This document shows positions 41,527-52,100 of a stretch of 64,000 nucleotides of DNA, piece after piece (position 1 is the first letter of the stretch; each line of letters opens with the position of its first letter). Source of the stretch: Leifsonia sp. ku-ls (GTDB taxonomy: Bacteria; Actinomycetota; Actinomycetes; Actinomycetales; Microbacteriaceae); the NCBI GenBank assembly GCA_003367665.1, contig QKXI01000005.1, forward strand, positions 62,001 to 126,000, in the 5' to 3' direction. Below the pieces are notes generated by a model. That model made no database searches. It was not told where the DNA came from and was given only the letters and a program-made list of their open reading frames with translations. The translations under genes and the position numbers were made by a program.

Positions 41527-42558
41527 TCAGCGACCCGCCCGCGGCGGCCCCGTGCTCCCGCGCACGATGAGCTGAGGCACCGGGTACTCGGCGGCGGGAG
41601 CCATCGCCTCGCGTTCGATCTGGGCCAGGAGCACCTCGATCGCGCGGGCGCCGAGCCAGCCGAAGTCCTGGCGGATGGTCGTGAGCGGAGGCGAGTAGTG
41701 CTTCGCCTCCGGGATGTCGTCGAAGCCGACGATGCTGAGGTCGCCAGGCACCGCGATGCCGAGCTCCGCGGCCGCGTGCATGAGGCCGAGCGCCATCTGG
41801 TCGTTCGAGGCGAAGATCGCCGTGAAGTCGGGGTGGTGCAGGATCTTGAGGCCGACCTCGTAGCCGAGGTCGGCCGTCCAGTCGCCCAGGATCGGCGCCG
41901 TGATGGGGAGGTCGTGGTCGTCGAGCTCGGCCAGGAAGCCGTTCATCCTGTCCTCGGCCTCGCTCCAGTCCTGCGGGCCGGCCAGGTGCCGGATGCGGGT
42001 GTGACCGAGCTCGATCAGATGGCGGGTGGCGAGACGCGCCCCGGCGAGCTGGTCGAAGGCCGCGACGCGGTCGTCGCCGTCGCTCTTCCAGTGCAGGCTC
42101 ACCAGCGGCACCTTGAACGTCACCCGCTGCAGCGCCTCGTGCGCCCGCTGCTGCGGCGCGATCACCACGACGCCCTCCACGCCCTGCGCCACGAACGCGT
42201 CGAGCGCGGCGCTGATGCTCTCGTCGTCCTCCCGGGCGAGGGTGGCGCTGAGGATGGCGTAGCCGCGGTTCCTCGCCGCCTCGTCGATCGCCGTCGCCGC
42301 GCTGAACGGTCCGTAGTGGGAGCGGGCCGAGACCAGCAGCCCGATGGTCCGCGATCGTGCCGTCGCGAGGGCCCTCGCCGCGCTGTTGGGGCGCCACGAG
42401 TGCTCCTCGATGACCTTGCGCACCTGGGCCTCTGTGGACGGCTTGATGTACCGCTCCCCGTTGAGCACGCGCGACACCGTCTGCCGCGAGACGCCGGCCA
42501 GCCGGGCGATGTCCCGGATGGAGAGCGCGCGCTGCTCGCCCGGTCCCGGTTCTTCCAT
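41527..42558 (-). CDS. LacI-family repressor of the ChvE/Mms importer
   Basis: This 343-residue protein has the LacI helix-turn-helix LSIRDIARLAGVSRQTVSRVLNG, hinge RPNSAARALATARSRTIGLLVSA and a sugar-binding domain ending LSIVGFDDIPEAKHYSPPLTTIRQDF. It is divergent from the chvE operon. The 308-bp gap holds a promoter and a near-perfect TGnGACCGGTCnCA palindrome, the likely operator. Confidence 0.9.
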   Translation of the reverse strand: MEEPGPGEQRALSIRDIARLAGVSRQTVSRVLNGERYIKPSTEAQVRKVIEEHSWRPNSAARALATARSRTIGLLVSARSHYGPFSAATAIDEAARNRGYAILSATLAREDDESISAALDAFVAQGVEGVVVIAPQQRAHEALQRVTFKVPLVSLHWKSDGDDRVAAFDQLAGARLATRHLIELGHTRIRHLAGPQDWSEAEDRMNGFLAELDDHDLPITAPILGDWTADLGYEVGLKILHHPDFTAIFASNDQMALGLMHAAAELGIAVPGDLSIVGFDDIPEAKHYSPPLTTIRQDFGWLGARAIEVLLAQIEREAMAPAAEYPVPQLIVRGSTGPPRAGR

Positions 42559-42628
42559 GCGTCCTATTCCGTCGTGCGGCTCGGCGACAGCGCCGTGCGA
42601 TTCCGCTCATCATATTTGGCCGAAGCAC

Positions 42629-42656
42629 TTGACTGACCGGGGGTCGGGGTCATAAC
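42629..42656 (+). promoter_or_regulatory. Promoter of the chvE-mmsA-mmsB operon
   Basis: TTGACT (42629-42634) and CATAAC (42651-42656) are separated by 16 bp on the plus strand. The operator-like palindrome follows 13 bp downstream, near the expected transcription start. Confidence 0.5.
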
Positions 42657-42669
42657 GTCTAACCCGTTC

Positions 42670-42683
42670 TGGGACCGGTCACA
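42670..42683. promoter_or_regulatory. LacI operator upstream of chvE
   Basis: TGGGACCGGTCACA is a 14-bp near-palindrome (TGnGACCGGTCnCA) with a central CG, the form typical of actinobacterial LacI-family sites for monosaccharide importers. The remaining 180 bp to the chvE start show no gene or clear structure. Confidence 0.6.
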
Positions 42684-42866
42684 TATATCGCGTACGGCCC
42701 AGCATACGACGAGGGAGTCGCCGATGTCAGCATCCCGATCGCACAGCCGCGGTCGCACCTGCGTCACCCCGTCGCACGCTGGCCGACGGGCGCGTGACAG
42801 TTCCGAGCCCGGCGAACCCCTGCGCATCGGGCGCACCGGTCGCCTCACCGCTCGAAGGGAATCACA

Positions 42867-43988
42867 GTGAAGTTCAGGAAAGTCGCACTCGCCGCCGCGG
42901 CCCTCGGCGTCGCGGTCGCACTCGCCGCCTGCTCCGGCGGACGCGGAGGGGACAACTCCTCCGGCACCGACAACAAGGGCGCCCTCGTCGGCGTCGCCAT
43001 GCCGACCAAGGTGTCCGAGCGCTGGATCGCGGACGGGAATGCGGTCAAGTCGGACCTCGAGAAGAACGGCTACAAGGTCGACCTCGAGTACGCCAACAAC
43101 GACATCCCGACCCAGGTGCAGCAGGTCAACACCATGATCACCAAGGGCGCGAAGGTGCTCATCATCGCGTCCATCGACGGTGGCTCGCTGACCGACCAGC
43201 TGGACGCCGCCGCGAAGGCGGGCATCAAGGTCATCTCCTACGACCGCCTGCTGACCGGCGACAAGAACGTCGACTACTACGTCTCGTTCGACAACTACAA
43301 GGTCGGCGTCTACCAGGCCAACTCGCTGCTCACCGGCCTGGGCGTGCTCGACAAGGACGGAAAGAAGACCGGACAGAAGGGCCCGTTCAACATCGAGGTG
43401 TTCGCCGGCAGCCCCGACGACAACAACGCCACGTTCTTCTACAACGGCGCGATGGACACGCTGAAGCCGTACATCGCCGACGGCACGCTGGTCGTCAAGA
43501 GCGGCCAGACCAACTTCAACCAGGTCGCCATCCTGCGCTGGGACCCGGCCACGGCCAAGGCCCGCATGCAGGACCTGATCGCCAAGTCGTACTCCACCGG
43601 CGCCGCCGTGCAGGGCGTCCTGTCGCCGTACGACGGCCTGTCCGACGGCATCCTAAGTGCTCTGGAGGGTGCGGGCTACGGCTCCGGCGGCAAGCAGATC
43701 CCGGTCATCACCGGTCAGGACGCCGAGGTCGCCAGCGTCAAGCAGATCATCGCGGGCACCCAGTACTCGACGATCTACAAGGACACCCGCAAGCTCGCCA
43801 ACGAGGCCGCCAAGATGGCCAACGACCTCCTCACCGGCAAGAAGCCGGAGGTCAACGACACCAAGAGCTACGACAACAAGGTCAAGGTCGTCCCGAGCTA
43901 CCTGTTCCAGCCGGTCGTCGTCACGAAGGACAACTACAAGGAGATCCTCGTCGACAGCGGCTACTACAAGGAATCCGAACTGCAGTAG
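42867..43988 (+). CDS. chvE: ChvE-type multiple-monosaccharide-binding lipoprotein
   Basis: This 373-residue protein starts at GTG 42867 (GAAGGGA upstream) with lipobox LAACSGG (Cys22). The type I periplasmic-binding fold shows [57 protein letters not shown] and [14 protein letters not shown], as in ChvE. It binds aldoses such as xylose, galactose or arabinose and delivers them to MmsA/MmsB. It is the first of three transport genes. Confidence 0.92.
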   Translation: MKFRKVALAAAALGVAVALAACSGGRGGDNSSGTDNKGALVGVAMPTKVSERWIADGNAVKSDLEKNGYKVDLEYANNDIPTQVQQVNTMITKGAKVLIIASIDGGSLTDQLDAAAKAGIKVISYDRLLTGDKNVDYYVSFDNYKVGVYQANSLLTGLGVLDKDGKKTGQKGPFNIEVFAGSPDDNNATFFYNGAMDTLKPYIADGTLVVKSGQTNFNQVAILRWDPATAKARMQDLIAKSYSTGAAVQGVLSPYDGLSDGILSALEGAGYGSGGKQIPVITGQDAEVASVKQIIAGTQYSTIYKDTRKLANEAAKMANDLLTGKKPEVNDTKSYDNKVKVVPSYLFQPVVVTKDNYKEILVDSGYYKESELQ

Positions 43989-44060
43989 CACCGGCCGCAC
44001 GGTCGGGGCGGGCGCCGCTATCGCGCCCGCCCCGGCCTCATTCGCGAAGCAAGGGAGACC

Positions 44061-45601
<1,541 letters not shown>

Positions 45602-45605
<4 letters not shown>

Positions 45606-46777
45606 AACCGCTCACCAAGGCCCTCAACTACCTCACCGGGCAGCTGCGCCAGATCGGCCTGTTCATCACCCTGATCGCGATCGTGGTGTTCTTCCAGATC
45701 GCCACCGGCGGCATCACGCTGGCGCCGATCAACGTGTCGAACCTGATCGTGCAGAACAGCTACATCCTGATCCTGGCGATCGGCATGGTGATGGTGATCA
45801 TCGCGGGCCACATCGACCTGTCGGTGGGCAGCGTCGTGGCGTTCATCGGCGCGATGGCCGGCGTGTTCATCTCGCAGTGGCACCTGCCGTGGCCGCTCGC
45901 CGTGCTGTTCTGCCTCATCCTCGGCGCGCTCGTCGGGGCGTGGCAGGGCTTCTGGATCGCGTACTTCGGCATCCCCGCGTTCATCGTGACGCTGGCCGGC
46001 ATGCTGGCGTTCCGCGGCGCCGCCCAGATCGCGCTCGGCAACCAGCAGATCTCGTTCTTCCCGAAGGAGTTCCGGGCGATCGGCTCCGGCTTCCTCCCGG
46101 CCTTCGGCACGACGGGATACGAGCCGCTGACGATGATCCTCGGCCTCCTCGCCAGCATCGCGATCGTCGGCAACGCGCTGCGGCAGCGTGCGGTGCGCCG
46201 CAAGTACGACCTCGAGGACGAGCCGCTGTGGTGGTTCCTGACCAAGCTGGCGTTCCTCGTGTTGCTGGTGCTGGTCATCACGGTGCTGCTGGCCAGCTAC
46301 AACGGCACGCCGATCGTGCTCATCATCCTGGCGGTCCTGGTGGTCGGCTACTCGGCGATCATGAACCGCTCGGTCTTCGGCCGTCACATCTACGCGATCG
46401 GCGGCAACCTCGCCGCGGCCGCACTGTCGGGCGTCAAGACCAAGCGCGTGACGTTCCTGCTGTTCGTCAACATGGGCGTCCTCTCCGCGGTGGCCGGCCT
46501 GGTCTTCACCGCCGGCCTCAACCTGGCCAGCCCGAGCGCGGGCAACGGCTTCGAGCTGGACGCGATCTCCGCGGTCTTCATCGGAGGCGCGGCCGTCACG
46601 GGCGGCATCGGGACGGTGCCCGGCGCGATCATCGGCGGCCTGATCATCGGCGTGCTGAACAACGGCATGTCCATCCTCGGCATCGACAGCGACTACCAGC
46701 TGCTCATCAAGGGCCTGGTGCTACTGGCGGCGGTGGCGTTCGACGTGTACAACAAGCGGCGGTCGGTGACGGCGTGA
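45602..46777 (+). CDS. mmsB: Monosaccharide ABC transporter permease
   Basis: This 391-residue membrane protein begins at ATG 45602 within the ATGA overlap. It has about ten helices and the CUT2 motif [22 protein letters not shown] plus the loop [24 protein letters not shown]. The insert between helices ([20 protein letters not shown]) and the length match GguB/MmsB rather than RbsC. It forms the channel for ChvE-delivered sugars. Confidence 0.92.
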
Positions 46778-46882
46778 GGTGACCGGGGGGTGCCCTCGTC
46801 GGTGGTGGGCCGGCGGGGGTGCCTCCCTCGTCATTGCTCGTAGACGGGATGCTCGACAACCCGAGCCAACCGCACGAAGAAG

Positions 46883-47344
46883 CTAGGTCGACCTGCCCTT
46901 CGACTCGGGAAGCGTGCCGAAGATGCCTTCCCCTACGCGCCAAACATCCCATCGCCCCGCGCCGCCCTGTTCATGGAGCATTGCAATCTCCGGGCCGACG
47001 AGGTCGCGCTCGCAGGGTTGGATCCGTACACCTCCGCCGTCGAACAGCAACACCAGCCCACCTCCCGCTGTTTCGGAGACATCGATCACCTCGGAACAGA
47101 TGAGTGAACAGAGCGCGTTTCGGAAAGCCTCGTCGCCGAATTCGTACTCCTCACCACCGAAGAGGACCCGCGGCCAAACAAAGCAATTCAGACGGAAAGT
47201 GTCGTCGCTCTGAAAGGTCAGGCAGAGATAGTCCAAGATAAACGTGACCTCGCTGAGTTCCGCTCCGCGGATCCACTCCAGGCTCGTCGAAACTGGCTGA
47301 TCGTTCAATCCCCTCGCCCACACCACTACGCCTTTCCTAACCAT
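46883..47344 (-). CDS. Small hypothetical protein, candidate immunity protein
   Basis: This 153-residue acidic, soluble protein has no recognised domain. Segments such as FGGEEYEFGDEAFRNAL and GPEIAMLHEQGGAGRWDVWRVGEGIFGTLP resemble the Trp/Glu-rich style of polymorphic-toxin immunity proteins. ATG 47344 overlaps the previous stop by eight bases, so both are in one transcript. GC content is lower than in the flanking transporter genes. It is the last gene of the array behind the Rhs toxin; the immunity role is inferred only from position. Confidence 0.6.
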   Translation of the reverse strand: MVRKGVVVWARGLNDQPVSTSLEWIRGAELSEVTFILDYLCLTFQSDDTFRLNCFVWPRVLFGGEEYEFGDEAFRNALCSLICSEVIDVSETAGGGLVLLFDGGGVRIQPCERDLVGPEIAMLHEQGGAGRWDVWRVGEGIFGTLPESKGRST

Positions 47345-47873
47345 CCAGGGGCCCTGAAGTCGGTGTACTCGAAGCCAGATGCGTAAGTTCGGCCACCGCG
47401 CGCACATCGAAGTCCGAGTCCCATGCCGGATTGCCTCGAAAGATCTCCGCATCCGAATCGTGAACAAAGTCCGGGGGCGGACCGGTCGTATGTGAACTTG
47501 TCCCGAAACGAACTTCAACATGACGCGCGGAAAATCGGAGGGGCCGCTGCCTCATCTCGATCGGCTCAAGGGTGACCGAAGTCAGCCCGTTGTCGGTCTG
47601 TGCGTAAACATCGCCAATCGTCCATTCGCGCCATCCGTCGTGGGGCTGGTCTCCCCATTCCAGCGCCTGGACTGCCGAGCCCACGATGAGAGCAGCGTCG
47701 AAATCCGACAAGGCGCCGAAGCCCACGATCACCCCTAATGCTCCGCGAGCCACGAGCAGGCGAGCATCGATGAGCGACCATTCCCTGAAGTCAGACGAAT
47801 CCATGAGCCGAAACAGAGGTAGGTCACCGTCGTGCCGTGAAGCTCGGACTAGTTCGTTGCCAAACGTGGTCAT
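47337..47873 (-). CDS. Small hypothetical protein, candidate immunity protein
   Basis: This 178-residue soluble, acidic protein has no family I recognise. It has a hydrophobic centre (ARLLVARGALGVIVGFGALSDFDAALIVGSAVQALEWG) and a WREWTIGDVYAQTDNG segment. GGGAGG lies nine bases before ATG 47873. A decayed piece of the rhs gene ends only 28 bp upstream, as expected if an older toxin tip with its immunity gene was displaced here. By-eye GC is about 53 % in one sampled line, against about 73 % in core genes. Confidence 0.6.
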   Translation of the reverse strand: MTTFGNELVRASRHDGDLPLFRLMDSSDFREWSLIDARLLVARGALGVIVGFGALSDFDAALIVGSAVQALEWGDQPHDGWREWTIGDVYAQTDNGLTSVTLEPIEMRQRPLRFSARHVEVRFGTSSHTTGPPPDFVHDSDAEIFRGNPAWDSDFDVRAVAELTHLASSTPTSGPLDG

Positions 47874-47901
47874 CTAGGTCAACCTCCCATATCGATGTGG
47901 C

Positions 47902-48011
47902 GAGCAGCCCGGGCGGGTCGTAGGCGTCGCCGGTCAGATCCCTTTGGGGTCCGCCACGCCAGTCTGCTGCCCCACCTTGTCTCACCCGAACGCGGTCACC
48001 GCGCGGTGGCG
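47902..48011 (-). pseudogene. Decayed fragment of the rhs (YD-repeat) gene
   Basis: Bases 47902-48003 align with 51738-51840 inside the rhs gene with about 15 mismatches and one single-base gap (roughly 85 % identity by hand). The match fades out by about 48011. On the minus strand it reads as YD-repeat sequence (YDPPGLL against YDPAGLL) but has a frameshift and a stop where rhs has Trp. It is therefore a dead duplicate of a YD-repeat segment, not an independent gene. Confidence 0.75.
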
Positions 48012-48051
48012 GGAGGCAGGCCCGAGGCGCGAATCACTTGTCTTGATGGGA

Positions 48052-48465
48052 TCACGGCCGCCCTTGCTGGCGCCTTTTGTGATGCTCGAGTATCACCTTC
48101 AACCGTTCCGGATCAACCGTATTGGGTTGGTGTGATATCCGATCGAAGCGTTCGCTGTTATTCACATGATCCTCGATGAGATCCCAATGTCGCCGATAGA
48201 ACGCAACCTGCGCATCGATAGAGACAGGATCGGTCGCGAATACATCCCCGAAAGACCGCATCCAGGTGGAACACCGAGAGACGATCTCGCCCCGCCCGAC
48301 ATCCACGTTCCATTGGCCCCTATCGCAGACGATGTCGACCATGACGGGATCCCGCGAGAATCGGACATGACTGTTGAAGTCCTCCTCCCGATCGCGACCA
48401 GCATGTCGATAGCCGCGAGTCATGAGGAAACGTACGAACTCACCCACGGTCGGGGGGAGTCTCAT
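48052..48465 (-). CDS. Small hypothetical protein, candidate immunity protein
   Basis: This 137-residue soluble protein contains VMVDIVCDRGQWNVDVGRGE followed by a Trp-rich helix (STWMRSF) and QVAFYRRHWDLIEDHV. The DRGQW...W...RRHWDLI pattern looks like proteins found behind polymorphic toxins, but I cannot name a family. ATG 48465 starts MRLPPTVGEF. It lies in the low-GC array on the same strand as rhs. Its toxin partner is not present, so it may be an orphan immunity gene. Confidence 0.55.
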   Translation of the reverse strand: MRLPPTVGEFVRFLMTRGYRHAGRDREEDFNSHVRFSRDPVMVDIVCDRGQWNVDVGRGEIVSRCSTWMRSFGDVFATDPVSIDAQVAFYRRHWDLIEDHVNNSERFDRISHQPNTVDPERLKVILEHHKRRQQGRP

Positions 48466-48714
48466 TTGCGTACCATCCTCGTTCCGTCCGTCGAGACGCG
48501 ATGCCCCTCGACTCGAGATTTGTCAGTTCCGTCTCGTAGAAGCTCCCTCCACCCGCGTCACGATATGGAGTGGCTGAACAGACAACCAAGCGCGCCTCGA
48601 GGCCTCCGATGCTGTGCGCGATCGCTATCCGTCGTTCTCCATGAGCGCGCAAGCCCCCGTAGAGGCGCCGGCTGTAATCCGCCTGGCGCATCGTTTCGAC
48701 GGGACTATCCCGGC
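48466..48714. other. 249-bp low-GC gap in the immunity array
   Basis: No confident gene is seen. On the minus strand an 83-codon frame from about 48691 (MRQADYSRRLYGG...) overlaps the next gene start by 26 bp and has mixed codon use, so it may be a remnant of an older toxin tip or immunity gene. No YD-repeat similarity was found by eye here. Confidence 0.4.
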
Positions 48715-49188
48715 TCACATGCCTACGATCTTCGGCATCAGGCGGAGCCTGACCGGGAGACCCGCGCGCAGACCCATCACGCATCCGTCAGCAAACTCGA
48801 CCCATTGTTCGACCGCTTCATCATCTTGACGCATTTCGAGCGTCGTGGACGACCCATCGAAGTAGGTACCCCACGATTCCGAGCCTCCAAGCCCTATCGC
48901 TATGCCTGTCGTCAAGGGCTCCTCACTCACCGCCAGTCCGCAACGAGTAACGGACATCAGGGGAGGCAAGGCAGAGGCGATCCAACGCGTATGTGGGAGG
49001 AGACCCCAGGGAGCCATGAGATGACCGTTGTCAACGTTGACATCGATCTGAAGCATGTTGAGCAGCAGACTCGCAATACCGAGCTCTGTAACCGTCCGGG
49101 AGACCTCCTTGAAGTCGATGCTGTATTCGTCCACCCGGTACAGCAATGAGCCTTCGACCGCAGGGGCGTCGATGATGTGAACCTTCAT
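48715..49188 (-). CDS. Probable cognate immunity protein of the Rhs toxin
   Basis: This 157-residue acidic soluble protein starts at ATG 49188 inside the last codons of rhs (ATGA overlap), the strongest kind of toxin-immunity coupling. It has DEYSIDFKEVSRTVTELGIASLLLNMLQIDVNV and GGSESWGTYFDGSSTTLEMRQDDEAVEQWVEFADG. I do not recognise a named immunity family. It should bind and neutralise the C-terminal toxin domain in the producing cell (inference from position). Confidence 0.72.
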   Translation of the reverse strand: MKVHIIDAPAVEGSLLYRVDEYSIDFKEVSRTVTELGIASLLLNMLQIDVNVDNGHLMAPWGLLPHTRWIASALPPLMSVTRCGLAVSEEPLTTGIAIGLGGSESWGTYFDGSSTTLEMRQDDEAVEQWVEFADGCVMGLRAGLPVRLRLMPKIVGM

Positions 49189-52100
49189 TCCGCACCTTTC
49201 CCATTGAACAAGAAGTGCACGATCGACTTCTTAGCTGGATCTACCACGAGCTCCCAAGTTCCGCTGCTGCCCTTGTACGAACCAGGGACATCCCATCTGA
49301 GGCCGCCCGGAATTCCGCCTGGATCAGGCCTGGGAGTGCCCGCGTTCATGATCTCCTGAATCGTGAGTTGTGACCGCATGTACGGCCTCGCAATCTCGCC
49401 TGACTTCGTGAGCCTGTTGAGATGATCGAGCATCGTCTGAGTCTGGTAGCTGTACTCGTACGCGTTGGTGCTTCGGGTTGCTTGGCCAGTGCCCGCGACA
49501 CCGCTACCGCCTATAACAGCGATCCCCACGATCACCCACGGCGTAGCCGCGTCCGCGAACGCCTGGTTGGCGTAGTACAGGTCCTGCACCCACTTCGGTT
49601 GGGTGGAGATGCTGGCCTTGCTCAGCGCCTTCGCGCAGGCCTCGTTGATCGCGAGTTGCTGTTTGGTGCTGCCGACCCTGACCTGCTGGTCGCAGTTGAC
49701 CCCGACAGGCCAATTGGACTCGTAGACGGCGTGGCGCCAGGCCGAGTCGTTGTCCCAGGTCGGGCCGACGATCTTCGGCTTGGCCGGAGGCGTCACGCCG
49801 ACGGCCTTCGTCTTGCTGACGGCGATTTGGTAATTCGTCGCGTTGTCGACCTGGCGCATCGCGTACGCCGTCATAGGGTTCTTGGTGTTGTACGCGGACG
49901 GGTCACCGATGCGGAAGCCACCGACATCGATGAACGTCGTCGGGTTGTTCTCGGTGTACGCGTAGCGGTGCAGCGATTTGGGCTGCGTCGCCATACCGCG
50001 CCACGGGTCCGGGCTGGTCCACGAACCGGCCGCGGGGTCGTAAGAGCGTGCGTGGTACCGGTTCAGTCCCTCGGTCGGGTCCGTCGTTTCGCCCGTATAC
50101 GCTTCGTCTGCGCTCCACGCCGAGGTCTCGAACCGCTGCCCGCCCCAGTCGTCGTAGGACGCCAACTCGGTGATCGACCCGCCGGTCGCGCCCGCGACCG
50201 TCGAGCCCAGCGCGTCCAGCAGATCCCACGTCGCCGAACCCGACCCGGTCACGTGCTGCGCGAGACGACCGGCCGCGTCGCGGATCATCGTCGTGGTCCC
50301 GTGGGTCTGATCGGCTTCCTGGACGGGCGTTGCCCCGTCGTACGTCGTGCGAGTGGTGACCTCCCCGTACTTCGTGGCATCGGTGGCCGTGACGCGGCGA
50401 CCGATGCCGTCGTATCCGTACCCCGTCGTGCGTCCGTCGCGGGTGACCGTCGTCGTCTGCCCGAACGGGTTGTACCCGAACCCGGTGGAGACACCCGCGA
50501 TACTCTGCCCCACCCGGTTCCCCGCGGCGTCGTACGAGTACGTCGCTTCCCCGGCGGACACGCCACGACCCGAAGAGGACGTGACCGACCTGGCGAGCTG
50601 GTTCGCGTCGGTGAAGGTCGCGGTCTGGGTGAAATCGCCGTCCTTCGCCCCGGAGCGCTCCCAGCCGGTTCGGTTGCCGGCCGCGTCGTAGGCGTACGTG
50701 TTCTTCTCTCCGGCCTTCGTGACGGAGGCGGTGAGCCGGTTCAGGTGGTCGTAGGCGTAGGAGACGCCGGTCGGCGGGGCGCCGGTGATGGTCCGGGAGG
50801 CCTGGAGCGTGTTCCCGGCCTTGTCGTACTGGTACGTGTACGCCAGCGCTCCACCATCCGGGACCGGGTTCTCCGGGACCGGGAGAGTGCGCCCCTTCAG
50901 GTACGCGTTGGCATGCTTGCACAGCTTCGACTCCCCCGCCGCGGGCGGGGTCCGCCCGGCCAGGTACCCGGCGACCGACGTGCACTTCGTCGACTTCTCA
51001 TCCCCGGCGGCATATGGCACCTGGGTCGGGGTGGGCGACGGCGTGGATGCTGCCGCCGGCTCCGGGGTTGTGTGCGTCACGGCCGTGACCCGGTTCGCGG
51101 GGTCGTACCCGTACGTGGTCGCCACCCCGGTTGACCGGGCCTGTTCCGTCAGCCGCCCGGCGGGGTCCCACGCGTAGGTGAGCGACCCCCACGGTGAGGT
51201 CTGGGAGGTGGGCCGCCCGGCCTGGTCGTAGGTGTAGGAGAGGTCCTGACCGGTGGGGAGCGTCAACCCGGTCGCCTGTCCGGCCTTGTCGTAGCGGGTG
51301 GTGAGGCGGCCTCCCGCCTGGTCGATCTGGGTGGTGACGCGGCCGTCCTTGTCGTAGACGAAGCCCGAGACGCCGGTGGAGTCGGTGACCGCGATCAGGC
51401 GCTGCTCCGCGTCGTACTCGAACGATGCCAGGCCGCCGCCCGCGTTCCTCGTGGCCAGATCGCCGCGCTTGTCGTACGTGTTCGCGATGACGGCGCCGGT
51501 GCCGGTCGTCGTCGAGGAGATCCGGCCTGCCGGCGTGAAACGGGTGCGCGTGGTGTTCCCGACGGCGTTCACTTCCGAGACGGTGCGACCGACGGCGTCC
51601 ACCGCGTACCTGGTGGTGTGCCCGTTCGGATCGGTCACCCCCGTGAGGTTTCCGGACTTGTCGTATCCGAACTTCGTGACCACGTTCACGTCGGAGGCCG
51701 GAGCGGCGCCCTTCTTGTACCCCTCCGTGACCTGGGTGAGCAGCCCGGCCGGGTCGTAGGCGTAGACGGTCACATTCCCGTTGGGATCCGTCACGGAGGT
51801 CTGCTGTCCCGCCTTGTCCCACCCGAACACGGTCACCGCGCCGGTGGCGTCGGTCACCGTGGCCTGGTCGCCGTTCGCCGTGTACGTGTATGCGGTCGTG
51901 TTCCCGTTCGCGTCCGTGACCGAGGCCGGGCGGCCGTTGCCGTCATAGGCGTAGGCGACCGTGTCGCCGGCCGGGTCGGTGACGGAGGCGACCTGGTTCA
52001 GCGGGGTGTAGGTCAGCGTCGTCGCCCTGCCGAGCGGGTCGGTGACGGTGGTGCGGTTTCCGGCCGGGTCGTAGGCGTAGGCCGTGACCTCCCCCAGCGG

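Noticed and set aside
48440-48784. 114-codon minus-strand frame between two immunity-like genes
   Set aside because: It overlaps both neighbours, has mixed codon use and no family similarity. It is kept only as a possible remnant in the gap description.
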